From NCBI GenBank assembly GCA_023391635.1, contig JAEWAQ010000076.1, forward strand, positions 124,001 to 188,000: a DNA stretch of 64,000 nt, given 5' to 3'. Both the position numbers and the translations under genes were made by a program. How positions within the stretch are numbered: the first letter of the stretch is position 1; each line of letters starts with the position of its first letter. Shown here in pieces: positions 15,616 to 23,234 of the stretch. Below the pieces are notes generated by a model that was given only the letters and a program-made list of their open reading frames with translations, was not told the DNA's origin and ran no database searches. The stretch is from Bacillota bacterium. Its GTDB lineage: Bacteria > Bacillota > Bacilli > Paenibacillales > Paenibacillaceae.

Positions 15616-16680
15616 ATGCATGTGGAAGTTAGCGGGTTAGATAAAAAATTCGGCTCGTTCCATGCGGTGAAGGACGTGTCGTTCTCGATCGCCGCAGGCC
15701 GATTGATCGGCCTCCTCGGCCCGAGCGGCGGCGGCAAAACGTCGATCCTTCGCATGCTCGCCGGCCTGGAATCGCCGGATGCGGGAGATATCGTCTTCCA
15801 CGGCAAACGGGTGAACGATCTGCCGCCGCAGGAGCGCGGAATCGGGTTCGTATTCCAGAATTATGCGCTGTTCAAGCATATGACGGTGGCGGACAATATC
15901 GCGTTCGGGCTGGAGGTCAAGAAGTGGAGCAAATCGCAGATCAAGGATCGGGTAGCCGAACTGGTCGAATTGACCGGGCTTTCGGGCTTCGAGAAGCGGC
16001 TGCCCCATCAGCTGTCCGGCGGTCAGCGGCAGCGCGTTGCGTTCGCGAGGGCGCTCGCGCCGCAGCCGCAGCTGCTCTTGCTCGACGAGCCGTTCGCGGC
16101 AATCGACGCCAAGATCCGTCACGAGCTGCGCACCTGGCTGCGGGAGATGATCGACCGGCTCGGCATTACGTCGATCTTCGTCACGCATGACCAGGACGAG
16201 GCGATCGAAGTGGCGGACGAGATCATGATCATCAATCAAGGCCGGCTGGAGCAGAAGGGATCGCCTTGGGACATCTACCAGAATCCGCAGACGCCGTTCG
16301 TTGCCGAATTCATCGGCGAATCGACCATCGTCGAACAGGTGTCGCAGCTTAGAGGCTTCGAGGAGGCGGAAGCCTGGCCGGGCACGAAGGGATTGATCCG
16401 CCCGGAATATGTGGAGATCGGTCACCCCGGCGAATTCCGGTTGTTGTCGGCGACGGAGAGCGGACGGGTGGGGCGGCTTCATTTTCGCGGGAGCGAATGG
16501 TTGGTCGAGGTAGAAGTCGGCGGGATCACGCTCGCGACGTACCGCTCTCTGGAGAAAGAAGTGCTGAAGCCCGGCGACGAAGTGCGGGTGCTTGTGCATC
16601 GCGCTTACTTGTTCAACGACAATGACAGCTGGATCATGGAAAATAAACTGAAGGAAGATTCCTTGTATGTTCAGATTTAA
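15616..16680 (+). CDS. cysA: sulfate/thiosulfate ABC transporter ATP-binding protein CysA
   Basis: A protein of 354 residues. Walker A GPSGGGKTS, signature LSGGQRQRVAFARAL, Walker B LLLLDEPFAAID and the switch histidine (VTHDQDEA) are intact. A C-terminal regulatory TOBE-like domain follows (from about residue 235). The ATG at 15616 is preferred to one at 15601: GGGGGA is well spaced for it, and the protein then begins MHVEVSGLDKKFG as in other CysA proteins. It drives import through CysT/CysW. It overlaps sbp by 14 bases. Confidence 0.93.
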   Translation: MHVEVSGLDKKFGSFHAVKDVSFSIAAGRLIGLLGPSGGGKTSILRMLAGLESPDAGDIVFHGKRVNDLPPQERGIGFVFQNYALFKHMTVADNIAFGLEVKKWSKSQIKDRVAELVELTGLSGFEKRLPHQLSGGQRQRVAFARALAPQPQLLLLDEPFAAIDAKIRHELRTWLREMIDRLGITSIFVTHDQDEAIEVADEIMIINQGRLEQKGSPWDIYQNPQTPFVAEFIGESTIVEQVSQLRGFEEAEAWPGTKGLIRPEYVEIGHPGEFRLLSATESGRVGRLHFRGSEWLVEVEVGGITLATYRSLEKEVLKPGDEVRVLVHRAYLFNDNDSWIMENKLKEDSLYVQI

Positions 16681-17782
16681 AAGCCGTCTGTATTCGTCGG
16701 GACTGGGCAAGATGACGCTCTTGGGCTTGGGCGCGATCCTTGCGCTGCTGCTCGCTTCCGGCTGCGGCGGGGCAAGCGGGGGAAGCGGCAAGGGCGCATC
16801 CGTCGCAGCGGCTGCGGCGGCCGCAGCATCCGCGGACAGCGGCAAGATCACGCTCGTCGTCGGCGCCTATTCCGTCGCCAAGGATGCGCTCGCCGACATC
16901 CTGCCAGCATTTCAGCAACAATGGGAGGCAAGTACCGGGCAAGAGATCGCCTTCCAGCAGTCATACGAGGCTTCGGGCACGCAAGCGCGGTCGATCGTCG
17001 GCGGATTCGAGGCGGACGTGGCGCTGCTGGCGATGGAAGGCGATATCGATCGGATCGCCGAAGCGGGCCTGATCGAGCGGGATTGGCGGGCAGGCGAGCA
17101 TCGCGGCATGGTGACGCGGTCGATCGTTGTGCTCGGCACGCGGGAGGGCAATCCGCTCAGCATCCGGGACTTCGCTGACTTGACAAGACCCGGCGTGAAG
17201 GTGCTGTACCCGAACCCCCAGACGTCGGGCGGAGCGCAATGGGATATTAACGCGATCTACGGTTCTGGGCTGAAGCGTTCCGAAGCGCAGACGGGGCGTA
17301 AAGATGCGGCGGCGGCCAAGCGTTTCCTGGCGGACGTTCACCGCAACGTCGAATCGATGGACAAGAGCGGCCGCGCGTCGATGGCGGCGTTCGAGTATGG
17401 CGTGGGAGACGTCATCGTCACGTATGAGAATGAACTGTTGGCCAGAATCGCCAAGGGAGTTCCCTACGAGATTGTCGTTCCGGATAGCACCATCCTGATC
17501 GAGAATCCTGCGGCGGTCGTGGACCGCAACGCAGACCGTCATGGCGTGCGGGAGGCGGCTGACGCTTTCGTGGCTTTCCTGCAAGGGGAGCAAGCGCAAC
17601 GAATTTTCGTGCAGCACGGGTTTCGCCCTGTATCCGAGGCTGGATGGGATGTTGCGGCGAAAGCGCGGTTTCCTGTACCGCCGGATCTGTTCGATATCGG
17701 CTATCTAGGCGGGTGGGAACAGGTGCGCGCTACGCTCTACGCCAAGCGTGCCGTATGGTATCAAGTGCTGTCGAACACTTAG
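16667..17782 (+). CDS. sbp: sulfate-binding lipoprotein
   Basis: A protein of 371 residues with a lipobox (LASGC near residue 32), a long Ala-rich linker and a sulfate-binding-protein fold. Markers include VVGAYSVAKDAL, SYEASGTQARSIVGG and VLYPNPQTSGGAQWDI, the NPxTSGG motif of the Sbp/CysP family. AAGGAAG lies 9 bases before the ATG, inside cysA. Placing the binding protein last is less usual. The TAG stop (17780-17782) straddles the insertion point of a MITE-like element and would also be TAG without the element. Confidence 0.92.
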   Translation: MFRFKSRLYSSGLGKMTLLGLGAILALLLASGCGGASGGSGKGASVAAAAAAAASADSGKITLVVGAYSVAKDALADILPAFQQQWEASTGQEIAFQQSYEASGTQARSIVGGFEADVALLAMEGDIDRIAEAGLIERDWRAGEHRGMVTRSIVVLGTREGNPLSIRDFADLTRPGVKVLYPNPQTSGGAQWDINAIYGSGLKRSEAQTGRKDAAAAKRFLADVHRNVESMDKSGRASMAAFEYGVGDVIVTYENELLARIAKGVPYEIVVPDSTILIENPAAVVDRNADRHGVREAADAFVAFLQGEQAQRIFVQHGFRPVSEAGWDVAAKARFPVPPDLFDIGYLGGWEQVRATLYAKRAVWYQVLSNT

Positions 17783-17938
17783 GGACTGTTATGCAATAAA
17801 TGTTCGTCTATCCCTTGTCTTTTGCCGGATTACTGCGTCAGCTTCAACCTTGCGTAGCTCCACTACGCGGCGGTTTCGCTTCCTTGTACTCCGACAAAAT
17901 CCTACGGGATATCCTTCACCTTATTTCGCAACAGTCCC
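17782..17938. mobile_element. 157-bp MITE-like element with TTA target duplication
   Basis: The ends are inverted: left GGGACTGTTATGCAATAAA and right TTATTTCGCAACAGTCCC (reverse complement GGGACTGTTGCGAAATAA). Both ends are flanked by TTA (17779-17781 and 17939-17941), a likely target-site duplication. There is no open frame for a transposase. The interior has a palindrome GCGTAG/CTACGC near 17854-17872. It separates sbp from its terminator at 17951. A transposase elsewhere in the genome would be needed for movement. Confidence 0.75.
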
Positions 17939-17950
17939 TTAGGCGGATAA

Positions 17951-17979
17951 CGCGCGGCGCGGGCTGCGCGATTTTTTTT
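17951..17979 (+). terminator. intrinsic terminator of the sulfate operon
   Basis: CGCGC (17951-17955) and GCGCG (17966-17970) with G/C-rich interior, followed by an A and eight T. Without the MITE-like insertion it would sit about 9 bases after the sbp stop codon. Confidence 0.8.
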
Positions 17980-18006
17980 GTTTTTCCGCGCGAAAATCTT
18001 TACAAT
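17978..18006 (+). promoter_or_regulatory. candidate promoter of the membrane-GNAT gene
   Basis: TTGTTT (17978-17983), 17 bases, TACAAT (18001-18006). Its -35 lies in the T-tract of the upstream terminator. Transcription from near 18013 would exclude the GGAGG at 18007 as a ribosome site and favour the downstream start at 18070. Confidence 0.5.
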
Positions 18007-18069
18007 GGAGGAAATGCGTCCGTGAAGGGCGAAATGTTTCTGTTAAGAGAGAACGAGGAGGATCATCCA

Positions 18070-19101
18070 TTGTCCACACCGCAACCATCGCAGATTCCGC
18101 AATCCATTCGTCTGGCCAAAATGCTGCTCTACGTTCGCGTACTGACGGCGCTCGTCATCCTGGCGGTGCAGATTCGTATTCTCATTTCGCCTCCGGCAGA
18201 CCAGCAAGACAAGATCGATCAACTCACAGCCGGAGATTTGATCGGTTCCTTCTCGTTCATGCTGCTGCCCATCGTCATTGCCATCGCGACCCTGATTGCC
18301 GTTAACAAAAAGAAACGTACGCTGGCGATCGTATCGTCGCTGGTGCTATTGCTCGTATCCAGCGTCTTCTCTCCCTTGTCGCAGATCGACATGCTGCTCG
18401 TCGCGGTCATCGCGGTCATGCTGTTTAGCCGATCCGCGCGTTCCTACTTCTCGGGCATTCCGATGCCAGTGCCGGTCGGACGAGCTGCCGGCTCCAAACG
18501 CGTCGAAGTACAAGCGGTTGAAAATGCGACGGATGGCGATGGCTCGGGCGATACGGCGGGGCCGGATGCGGATTCGCAAGGCCAATTTGCCGGAGAAACG
18601 CGGAGATTGCGTTCCCGGTTCGATCATGACGTCGAAATCCGCCCGGCGACCGCGCAGGATGCAACGACGATCTATTCGCTCATGATGGAAGCGTTCGAGG
18701 AGTATCGGGCAGCCGTGCCGCCGTCCAGCGCGCTGGACGAGACGATCGATTCGGTACGTGAAGCGCTGCAGGACGGACAAGGAGCGGCCATCCTGCTGGA
18801 AGACGCAAGGCCGACGGCGATGGTTCGCTATGAAATCGAAGGTGAGACGCTCTCCTTCTTCCGGCTCTCGGTCGTGCCGTCGCGCAGGCGGAGAGGCTAT
18901 GCGAAGCAGCTCGTCAAATGGGTCGAACATCTGGCTGTCAGCAAAGGGTTGAATTATGCCAGGTGCAAAGTGCGGCAAACCGTGCAGAACAATGTGATGA
19001 TGTATGAGAATATGGGCTATGAGATCGTGGACCAGGAGCTCGTCGTCCGCCCGGGCGGCACCGTCAAGACGTTGCTGCTGGAGAAGAAACTGGGCGTATA
19101 A
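18070..19101 (+). CDS. GNAT N-acetyltransferase with N-terminal membrane domain
   Basis: A protein of 343 residues. The N-terminal ~130 residues contain three or four membrane segments (KMLLYVRVLTALVILAV; DLIGSFSFMLLPIVIAIATL; LAIVSSLVLLLVSSVF; MLLVAVIAVMLF). A polar linker follows, and a GNAT domain (about 190-343) begins VEIRPATAQDATTIYSLMMEAFEEY and has the acetyl-CoA-binding stretch VVPSRRRRGYAKQLVKWVEH. TTG 18070 with AGGAGG 8 bases upstream is favoured; GTG 18022 behind GGAGG is the alternative. Substrate is unknown. Membrane anchoring suggests a substrate at the membrane, an inference. Confidence 0.82.
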   Translation: MSTPQPSQIPQSIRLAKMLLYVRVLTALVILAVQIRILISPPADQQDKIDQLTAGDLIGSFSFMLLPIVIAIATLIAVNKKKRTLAIVSSLVLLLVSSVFSPLSQIDMLLVAVIAVMLFSRSARSYFSGIPMPVPVGRAAGSKRVEVQAVENATDGDGSGDTAGPDADSQGQFAGETRRLRSRFDHDVEIRPATAQDATTIYSLMMEAFEEYRAAVPPSSALDETIDSVREALQDGQGAAILLEDARPTAMVRYEIEGETLSFFRLSVVPSRRRRGYAKQLVKWVEHLAVSKGLNYARCKVRQTVQNNVMMYENMGYEIVDQELVVRPGGTVKTLLLEKKLGV

Positions 19102-19118
19102 GGAAGGAGTTTGCAAGC

Positions 19119-19664
19119 ATGTCGGATCGGGAGCCGGGGAATGAAGCCCCTGTCGATCATCAAGCAGATACTATTCGCGTGAATTTAACAGCGGGGGATT
19201 ACGCAGGATTTAATCTCTATCACGGCAGGTGGCAGCTCGCCCTATTATTCGTATTTTACTGGTGCCTGCTCGTGATTGCGGCGGAATTGGGCGGGCTGGC
19301 GGGCTCAACAGCAGACCTCGCTTGGATCGTCCCGGCGGCATTCGCCGTGAGCGCCTTGCTGCTCGTGTATCAGTTGTGGCGGATCAAAGTCAGAACGGGC
19401 AAGCTGTTCGACAGCGACAAGGTCGCCAAAGTGCAGCAGCTTGTCGTTTTGACAGAGGAAGGCATTCGCCATACGACGGGAGAGACGACCGTGCTAGTGC
19501 CTTGGCAAGACGTGTTCAAGCTCGCGGAAACGTCCAGAGCCGTCATCGTCTACCTGGCGCGCAGCAAAGTCGTCTTGCTCCCCAAGCGGGACATCGCGGA
19601 CCTGGCAGCCGTCAAGTCCGTGCTGCGCCGACATCTTCCCGCTGCAAAGCTGAGATTGAAATAG
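19119..19664 (+). CDS. YcxB-like family membrane protein
   Basis: A protein of 181 residues. Two membrane segments (about 42-60 and 70-90) are followed by a small beta-rich domain with VLTEEGIRHTTGETTVLVPWQDVFKLAE and LLPKRDI, the YcxB-like pattern (a PH-like fold by family). The start follows AAGGAAGGAG. It lies 17 bases after the GNAT gene and is probably co-transcribed. Function is unknown. Confidence 0.75.
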   Translation: MSDREPGNEAPVDHQADTIRVNLTAGDYAGFNLYHGRWQLALLFVFYWCLLVIAAELGGLAGSTADLAWIVPAAFAVSALLLVYQLWRIKVRTGKLFDSDKVAKVQQLVVLTEEGIRHTTGETTVLVPWQDVFKLAETSRAVIVYLARSKVVLLPKRDIADLAAVKSVLRRHLPAAKLRLK

Positions 19665-19889
19665 TCAAGTCAGATTGACGGCGACCGACAGCTTGTCATG
19701 TTCCACGACCAATGTCGAGCCTGCAATCTTATAAACGCTTTGATCGATCGACACCCCGCCTACCATGCGGAGCACGAACATCAATTGTTCCACATCGGCA
19801 ACCGTCTGCTCTTTGACAGTGCCGTCGGGCATGCGCCAGTGGACGTTCATGAGCGAGGTTTTCTCACGCGAAAGCGATGATGCGTTCAT
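19665..19889 (-). CDS. conserved-looking hypothetical protein, 74 aa
   Basis: The frame follows AAGGAGG with good spacing, which supports translation. The protein has no membrane segment; a beta-rich pattern is suggested by MNVHWRMPDGTVKEQTV and AGSTLVVEHDKLSVAVNLT. ATG 19850 (MNVHW...) is an alternative start. It abuts the stop of the YcxB-like gene and is divergent from the XRE regulator. I do not recognise the family. Confidence 0.6.
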   Translation of the reverse strand: MNASSLSREKTSLMNVHWRMPDGTVKEQTVADVEQLMFVLRMVGGVSIDQSVYKIAGSTLVVEHDKLSVAVNLT

Positions 19890-20008
19890 CGTTGCTGCCT
19901 CCTTGACCTGGAATGAATGCTCATCCTTATTTTAACTCGATTATGGTGCAAATAGCAAATAATTTATTGAAAATAATTCAATTTATCAGAAAGGAAGTTG
20001 CGCACGTT

Positions 20009-20395
20009 ATGACGACATTCGGCATTCGATTGAAGCAGGCGAGGAAGAACAAGCGGCTTACCCAGAATGAGGTTGCGGACCAGCTTGGCATCGACTTCAC
20101 GACCGTGTCCAAGTATGAGAACGACAAATCCCAACCGGATAACGATACGCTTCGGGAACTGGCCGGGCTTTACGAAGTGTCGCTTGATTGGCTGCTTACA
20201 GGGCAGGCGGCGAGCGCTATCGCGGCGAATCGGATCTGGGTGAATGGCCAGCCGGAAGAACTGACGGATGCGGAAGCGGTGTATTTGCTCGAGAGTCTGG
20301 AAATGTACCGTCTGCTGCAAGCCAAGCGCAAGAAGGAGCGCGCGAAGCAGAAGGCGGCCGAATCGAATCAAGCGGAGGATGGCAGCGGCGAGTAG
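20009..20395 (+). CDS. XRE-family transcriptional regulator
   Basis: A protein of 128 residues. The N-terminal HTH_3 domain (about 1-62) reads FGIRLKQARKNKRLTQNEVA, then FTTVSKYENDKSQPDNDTLREL and YEVSLDWLLTG, as in SinR/Xre repressors. The rest is a charged helix (LLQAKRKKERAKQKAAE), possibly for oligomerisation. The ATG at 20009 has AAGGAAG about 12 bases upstream. A 33-bp tandem repeat begins at its last codon. Confidence 0.9.
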   Translation: MTTFGIRLKQARKNKRLTQNEVADQLGIDFTTVSKYENDKSQPDNDTLRELAGLYEVSLDWLLTGQAASAIAANRIWVNGQPEELTDAEAVYLLESLEMYRLLQAKRKKERAKQKAAESNQAEDGSGE

Positions 20396-20474
20396 GCTGC
20401 AAGAAGGTGACAGGAAGGTTGCGAGTAGGCGGCAAGAAGGTGACAGAAGGTTGCGAGTAGGCGGCAAGAAAGCA
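20390..20474. repeat. 32-33 bp tandem repeat starting at the stop codon of the XRE gene
   Basis: Copies begin GAGTAGGC at 20390, 20423 and 20455. Each continues GCAAGAAGGTGACAG and AAGGTTGC; the third breaks off after GGCAAGAA. The first copy contains the final GAG codon and TAG stop of the regulator gene, so the gene end appears to be the source of the array. The 395-bp gap to the HAD gene also holds the repeat at 20547-20646 and a hairpin at 20651-20687. Confidence 0.8.
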
Positions 20475-20546
20475 TCGGGAAGCAGCAAGAATGCTTCAAG
20501 GGGGCGGCGATTAGGCGATGAGGGGTGCCGATTGTACTGGTATTCT

Positions 20547-20646
20547 GCCAATATCCCTTTCGCTCAGGAGATACCCGGCAAGGCATCGGCATCTTTCGCT
20601 TCTCGCGATATTGACGGGCATACGCCAATATCCCTTTCGCTCAGGA
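20547..20646. repeat. 23-bp direct repeat, 77 bp apart
   Basis: GCCAATATCCCTTTCGCTCA followed by GGA occurs at 20547-20569 and again at 20624-20646. The segments between are only partly similar. Probably non-coding. Confidence 0.75.
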
Positions 20647-20650
20647 TTGA

Positions 20651-20687
20651 AAACCCTCCCGCGCACGATTAGGCGTAGGGAGGGTTT
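20651..20687. terminator. 10-bp stem hairpin, possible bidirectional terminator
   Basis: AAACCCTCCC (20651-20660) pairs perfectly with GGGAGGGTTT (20678-20687). Short A and T runs lie at the stem base on both sides. It is between the XRE gene and the convergent HAD gene. Confidence 0.6.
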
Positions 20688-20790
20688 GACGTTGGGTAAT
20701 GAATTTTCGGTTAGTCGTGAGCTATGAAGCGGAACTTCGCAACTCAAGCGAGACAGCATCGTAGCCGAGGAGTTATGAAGCGAAGTTTCG

Positions 20791-21600
20791 TTATTCGCCA
20801 GCCAGTACGAACTTCTCCAGCACATGCTTCACGCCGTCCTCGTTGTTGCTCAGCGTGACATAATCCGCCAGTTCCTTCAATCCAGGCACGGCGTTTGCCA
20901 TGGCGACGCCGAGTCCCGCGGCTTCGATCATCTCCCGATCGTTCCATGCGTCACCGATCGCGATCGTCTCTTCCATCGGAATGCCATAATATTCTGCGAG
21001 GAACCGCAGTGCGTGTCCTTTCGTCCCCTCGCGATGCAGCAGCTCTAGGTAATGATCTTTCGACTTCGTCAGATGCACGTCCGGCCCAAGCAGACGCTCG
21101 AGCTCCGGTTTCATGGCATCCAGCCGGGCGGGCTCGTCAATAACGACTAACTTGGTCTGCCGGGACGAAGTCGTCACTAGCGTTTCGAAAGATTCGGTGA
21201 CGATATATGGAATTTTGGATTGGGCCGCGTAAGCTTTCAACTTGTCATTGTCTTCCGCCGCATAGAGTTGGTCTTCAATATAAGTTTGCAAATGCAGCCC
21301 GTGTTCGCGGCAGTAAGCGTACAGTCGGGCGGCGGCGTCTACCGGCACTGAGCGCTCGTATAGCACTTGCTCATCCAGCAAGTTGCGCACCAGGGAGCCT
21401 TGATACGTAATGATCGGCACATTCAGCCCCACCTGCTTGGCGACTTGCTGAGCAGACGCAAACATGCGGCCTGTCGCGATAGTCAGGTGCATGCCGCGCG
21501 CGATCGCTTGCTTCATCGCTTCTTTGGTAGGCTCGCTCACCGTCAATTCGTCAGTCAACAAAGTATCGTCCAAATCCATTGCCATCAATCGGTAACGCAT
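20791..21600 (-). CDS. Cof-type HAD-superfamily phosphatase
   Basis: A protein of 269 residues. The catalytic loop is AMDLDDTLL (DxDxT). Motif II is ATGR, and the C-terminal motif is GTKGHAL ... AIGDAWNDREMIEAAGLGVAMANA, where GDxxND coordinates magnesium. The C2B cap lies between, as in YwpJ/YcsE-like sugar phosphate or FMN phosphatases. Substrate cannot be read from sequence. AAAGGA precedes the ATG. It is divergent from the epimerase gene. Confidence 0.93.
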   Translation of the reverse strand: MRYRLMAMDLDDTLLTDELTVSEPTKEAMKQAIARGMHLTIATGRMFASAQQVAKQVGLNVPIITYQGSLVRNLLDEQVLYERSVPVDAAARLYAYCREHGLHLQTYIEDQLYAAEDNDKLKAYAAQSKIPYIVTESFETLVTTSSRQTKLVVIDEPARLDAMKPELERLLGPDVHLTKSKDHYLELLHREGTKGHALRFLAEYYGIPMEETIAIGDAWNDREMIEAAGLGVAMANAVPGLKELADYVTLSNNEDGVKHVLEKFVLAGE

Positions 21601-21745
21601 CGGGTGTCATCCTTTCTAAAATACCTCTCCATTGACTTATAAGCGCATAAGTTCCATTGTACCGCAACAGCTACGGTCGGGGAAGATACGGATAATCGGT
21701 TACGCTGAGGATTCTGAGCATCGACTCTGTGTCCGATTCTGCAGT

Positions 21746-21758
21746 CCATTAGTAATGG
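21746..21758. promoter_or_regulatory. 13-bp palindrome at the ribosome site of the epimerase gene
   Basis: CCATTAGTAATGG is perfectly palindromic about its central G and abuts the GGGAGGAA ribosome site. It could be an operator or an RNA stem that limits ribosome access. Confidence 0.3.
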
Positions 21759-21770
21759 GAGGAATTCTCG

Positions 21771-22634
21771 ATGAAAATCATAGTTGCAGGCGCGACGGGA
21801 GTCGTGGGTCGCATACTGCTCCCAAAGCTGGTCCGTGAAGGTCATCAAGTCGCCGGATTGATTCAGAACGCGGAGAAGAAGCGAATGATCGAACATGCGG
21901 GAGCAACGGCATTCACCGCGAATGTTTTCGATCGTGATGCCATTCGATCCGCGCTGAAACAATTTCAACCGGAGGTTGTCATTCATCAACTGACTTCGCT
22001 CGCCACCCGGAATTTCTCGGACAATACCAGGATACGCATGGAAGGTACGCGAAATTTGGTAGATGCCGCGAAGGAAGTTGGCGTGAAACGCATCATCGCG
22101 CAGAGCATCGCATGGGCTTATGAGCCTGGCGCTGGCTTGGCAACGGAAGAGGTGCCTTTGCATCTGGCGGCTGCCGAACCCCGGAAAACGACGATTGAGG
22201 GCATCTATGCCTTGGAGAGTTCGGTGGCGGAGATTCCGGAACCTATCATTCTGCGCTATGGCATGTTCTATGGCCCGGGAACTTGGTATGCGCCTGGCGG
22301 CTATATGGCGGATCAAATTCGTCGTAGGCCGCTCCCCGCGACCGAAGGGGTTACCTCTTTCCTGCACGTGGAAGATGCGGCTGAGGCAGCTGTATCGGCT
22401 CTGAATTGGCCTTTGGGTCCGGTCAACATCGTGGACGACGAACCGGTCAAAGGGGTGGAATGGCTTCCGATATATGCACAAGCAATAGGGGCGCCTGAGC
22501 CGGAACAGATTTCGGGGGGGAATGATTGGGAGCGGGGGGCGTCGAACGAGAAGGCTCGTCGAGAATACGGCTGGATACCGCGATATCCGACATGGAGGAA
22601 GGGTTTTGCGGAACTGAGGGCACGACGAGATTGA
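21771..22634 (+). CDS. NAD-dependent epimerase/dehydratase family protein
   Basis: A protein of 287 residues. It starts MKIIVAGATGVVGRILLPKL, giving the GxxGxxG Rossmann motif. VVIHQLTSLA and QSIAWAYEPG match the extended SDR layout, but the classical YxxxK is replaced by an altered region (EGIYALESSV), as in some atypical SDRs. FYGPGTWYAPGG and FLHVEDAAEAAVSAL follow. GGGAGGAATTCTCG precedes the ATG. The substrate is unknown, and the altered catalytic tyrosine/lysine region makes assignment harder. Confidence 0.85.
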   Translation: MKIIVAGATGVVGRILLPKLVREGHQVAGLIQNAEKKRMIEHAGATAFTANVFDRDAIRSALKQFQPEVVIHQLTSLATRNFSDNTRIRMEGTRNLVDAAKEVGVKRIIAQSIAWAYEPGAGLATEEVPLHLAAAEPRKTTIEGIYALESSVAEIPEPIILRYGMFYGPGTWYAPGGYMADQIRRRPLPATEGVTSFLHVEDAAEAAVSALNWPLGPVNIVDDEPVKGVEWLPIYAQAIGAPEPEQISGGNDWERGASNEKARREYGWIPRYPTWRKGFAELRARRD

Positions 22635-22666
22635 ACAGGATATCAGCCGAACCACTCATGCACCAA

Positions 22667-22800
22667 GTGCGAGAAGGTTCGGCCAACTCAACTGAGCTAG
22701 CAACACTTGTTGTACGAGATGGTTCGGCTGATTCAGCGGAACTACCAACGTTGTTGGGGAAGATTCGTCAGATTCAACCCGGAGTTACCCGACACTCGTC
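22667..22800. repeat. imperfect 45-bp tandem repeat, about 2.6 copies
   Basis: GTGCGAGAAGGTTCGGC at 22667 recurs as GTACGAGATGGTTCGGC at 22712, and a third, shortened copy follows from about 22757 (GAAGATTCGTCAGATTCA). The region lies between two convergent gene ends. A frame remains open through it, but no gene is supported. Confidence 0.6.
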
Positions 22801-22804
22801 ATGA

Positions 22805-22960
22805 TTAAGACTCTTCTTCCGATGCGATCTCGCATGCTTGGTCCGCGGCGGCTTGGAATTCTTCCTCGTTGCGGGATGCGAGCAGATCGCCTTGCTGGTC
22901 CAGGCGGCTCGGCTTCGCTGCGGGACCGTCGTTGTCCGGTTTGTTATTGCGTCCTGCCAT
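22805..22960 (-). CDS. small acidic hydrophilic protein, 51 aa
   Basis: ATG at 22960 follows AAGGAGGTG at ideal spacing. The 51-residue product runs from MAGRNNKPDNDGPAAKPSRL to ACEIASEEES and is very hydrophilic and acidic, with LASRNEEEFQAAADQA resembling a short helix. The strong ribosome site and biased composition support translation. I do not recognise the family. Small hydrophilic proteins of this kind are often sporulation-associated, which is only a guess here. It is divergent from the Gfo/Idh gene. Confidence 0.65.
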   Translation of the reverse strand: MAGRNNKPDNDGPAAKPSRLDQQGDLLASRNEEEFQAAADQACEIASEEES

Positions 22961-23191
22961 GTGGGCACACCTCCTTGAATGCAATACGTCGCTGATAGGC
23001 GATCGTGCTCTATTATGTACCGGCTCACTGCCGATTAATCCAATTGGTTCAGAAACACGGGCTCGCGATACCTGCCAAGTCGGTTTTGCATACGGTCCGC
23101 ACCACTCTATCCAGCCAGTGTAACTTGCAGTTCAAGCCAATCAATGTTTCGGGCCTAATCTGCATTCAAGAGATGGAAACAACCGGTAATG

Positions 23192-23200
23192 TGCTATAAT
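23192..23200 (+). promoter_or_regulatory. extended -10 promoter of the Gfo/Idh gene
   Basis: TGCTATAAT gives a perfect -10 with the TGn extension. No good -35 is visible at 17 bases (nearest GATGGA). The start codon follows 34 bases later. The 274-bp gap from 22961 otherwise shows nothing recognisable. Confidence 0.55.
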
Positions 23201-23234
23201 ATTTTCGATAAGCTGACGGAAGGCAGGGTGTTCA

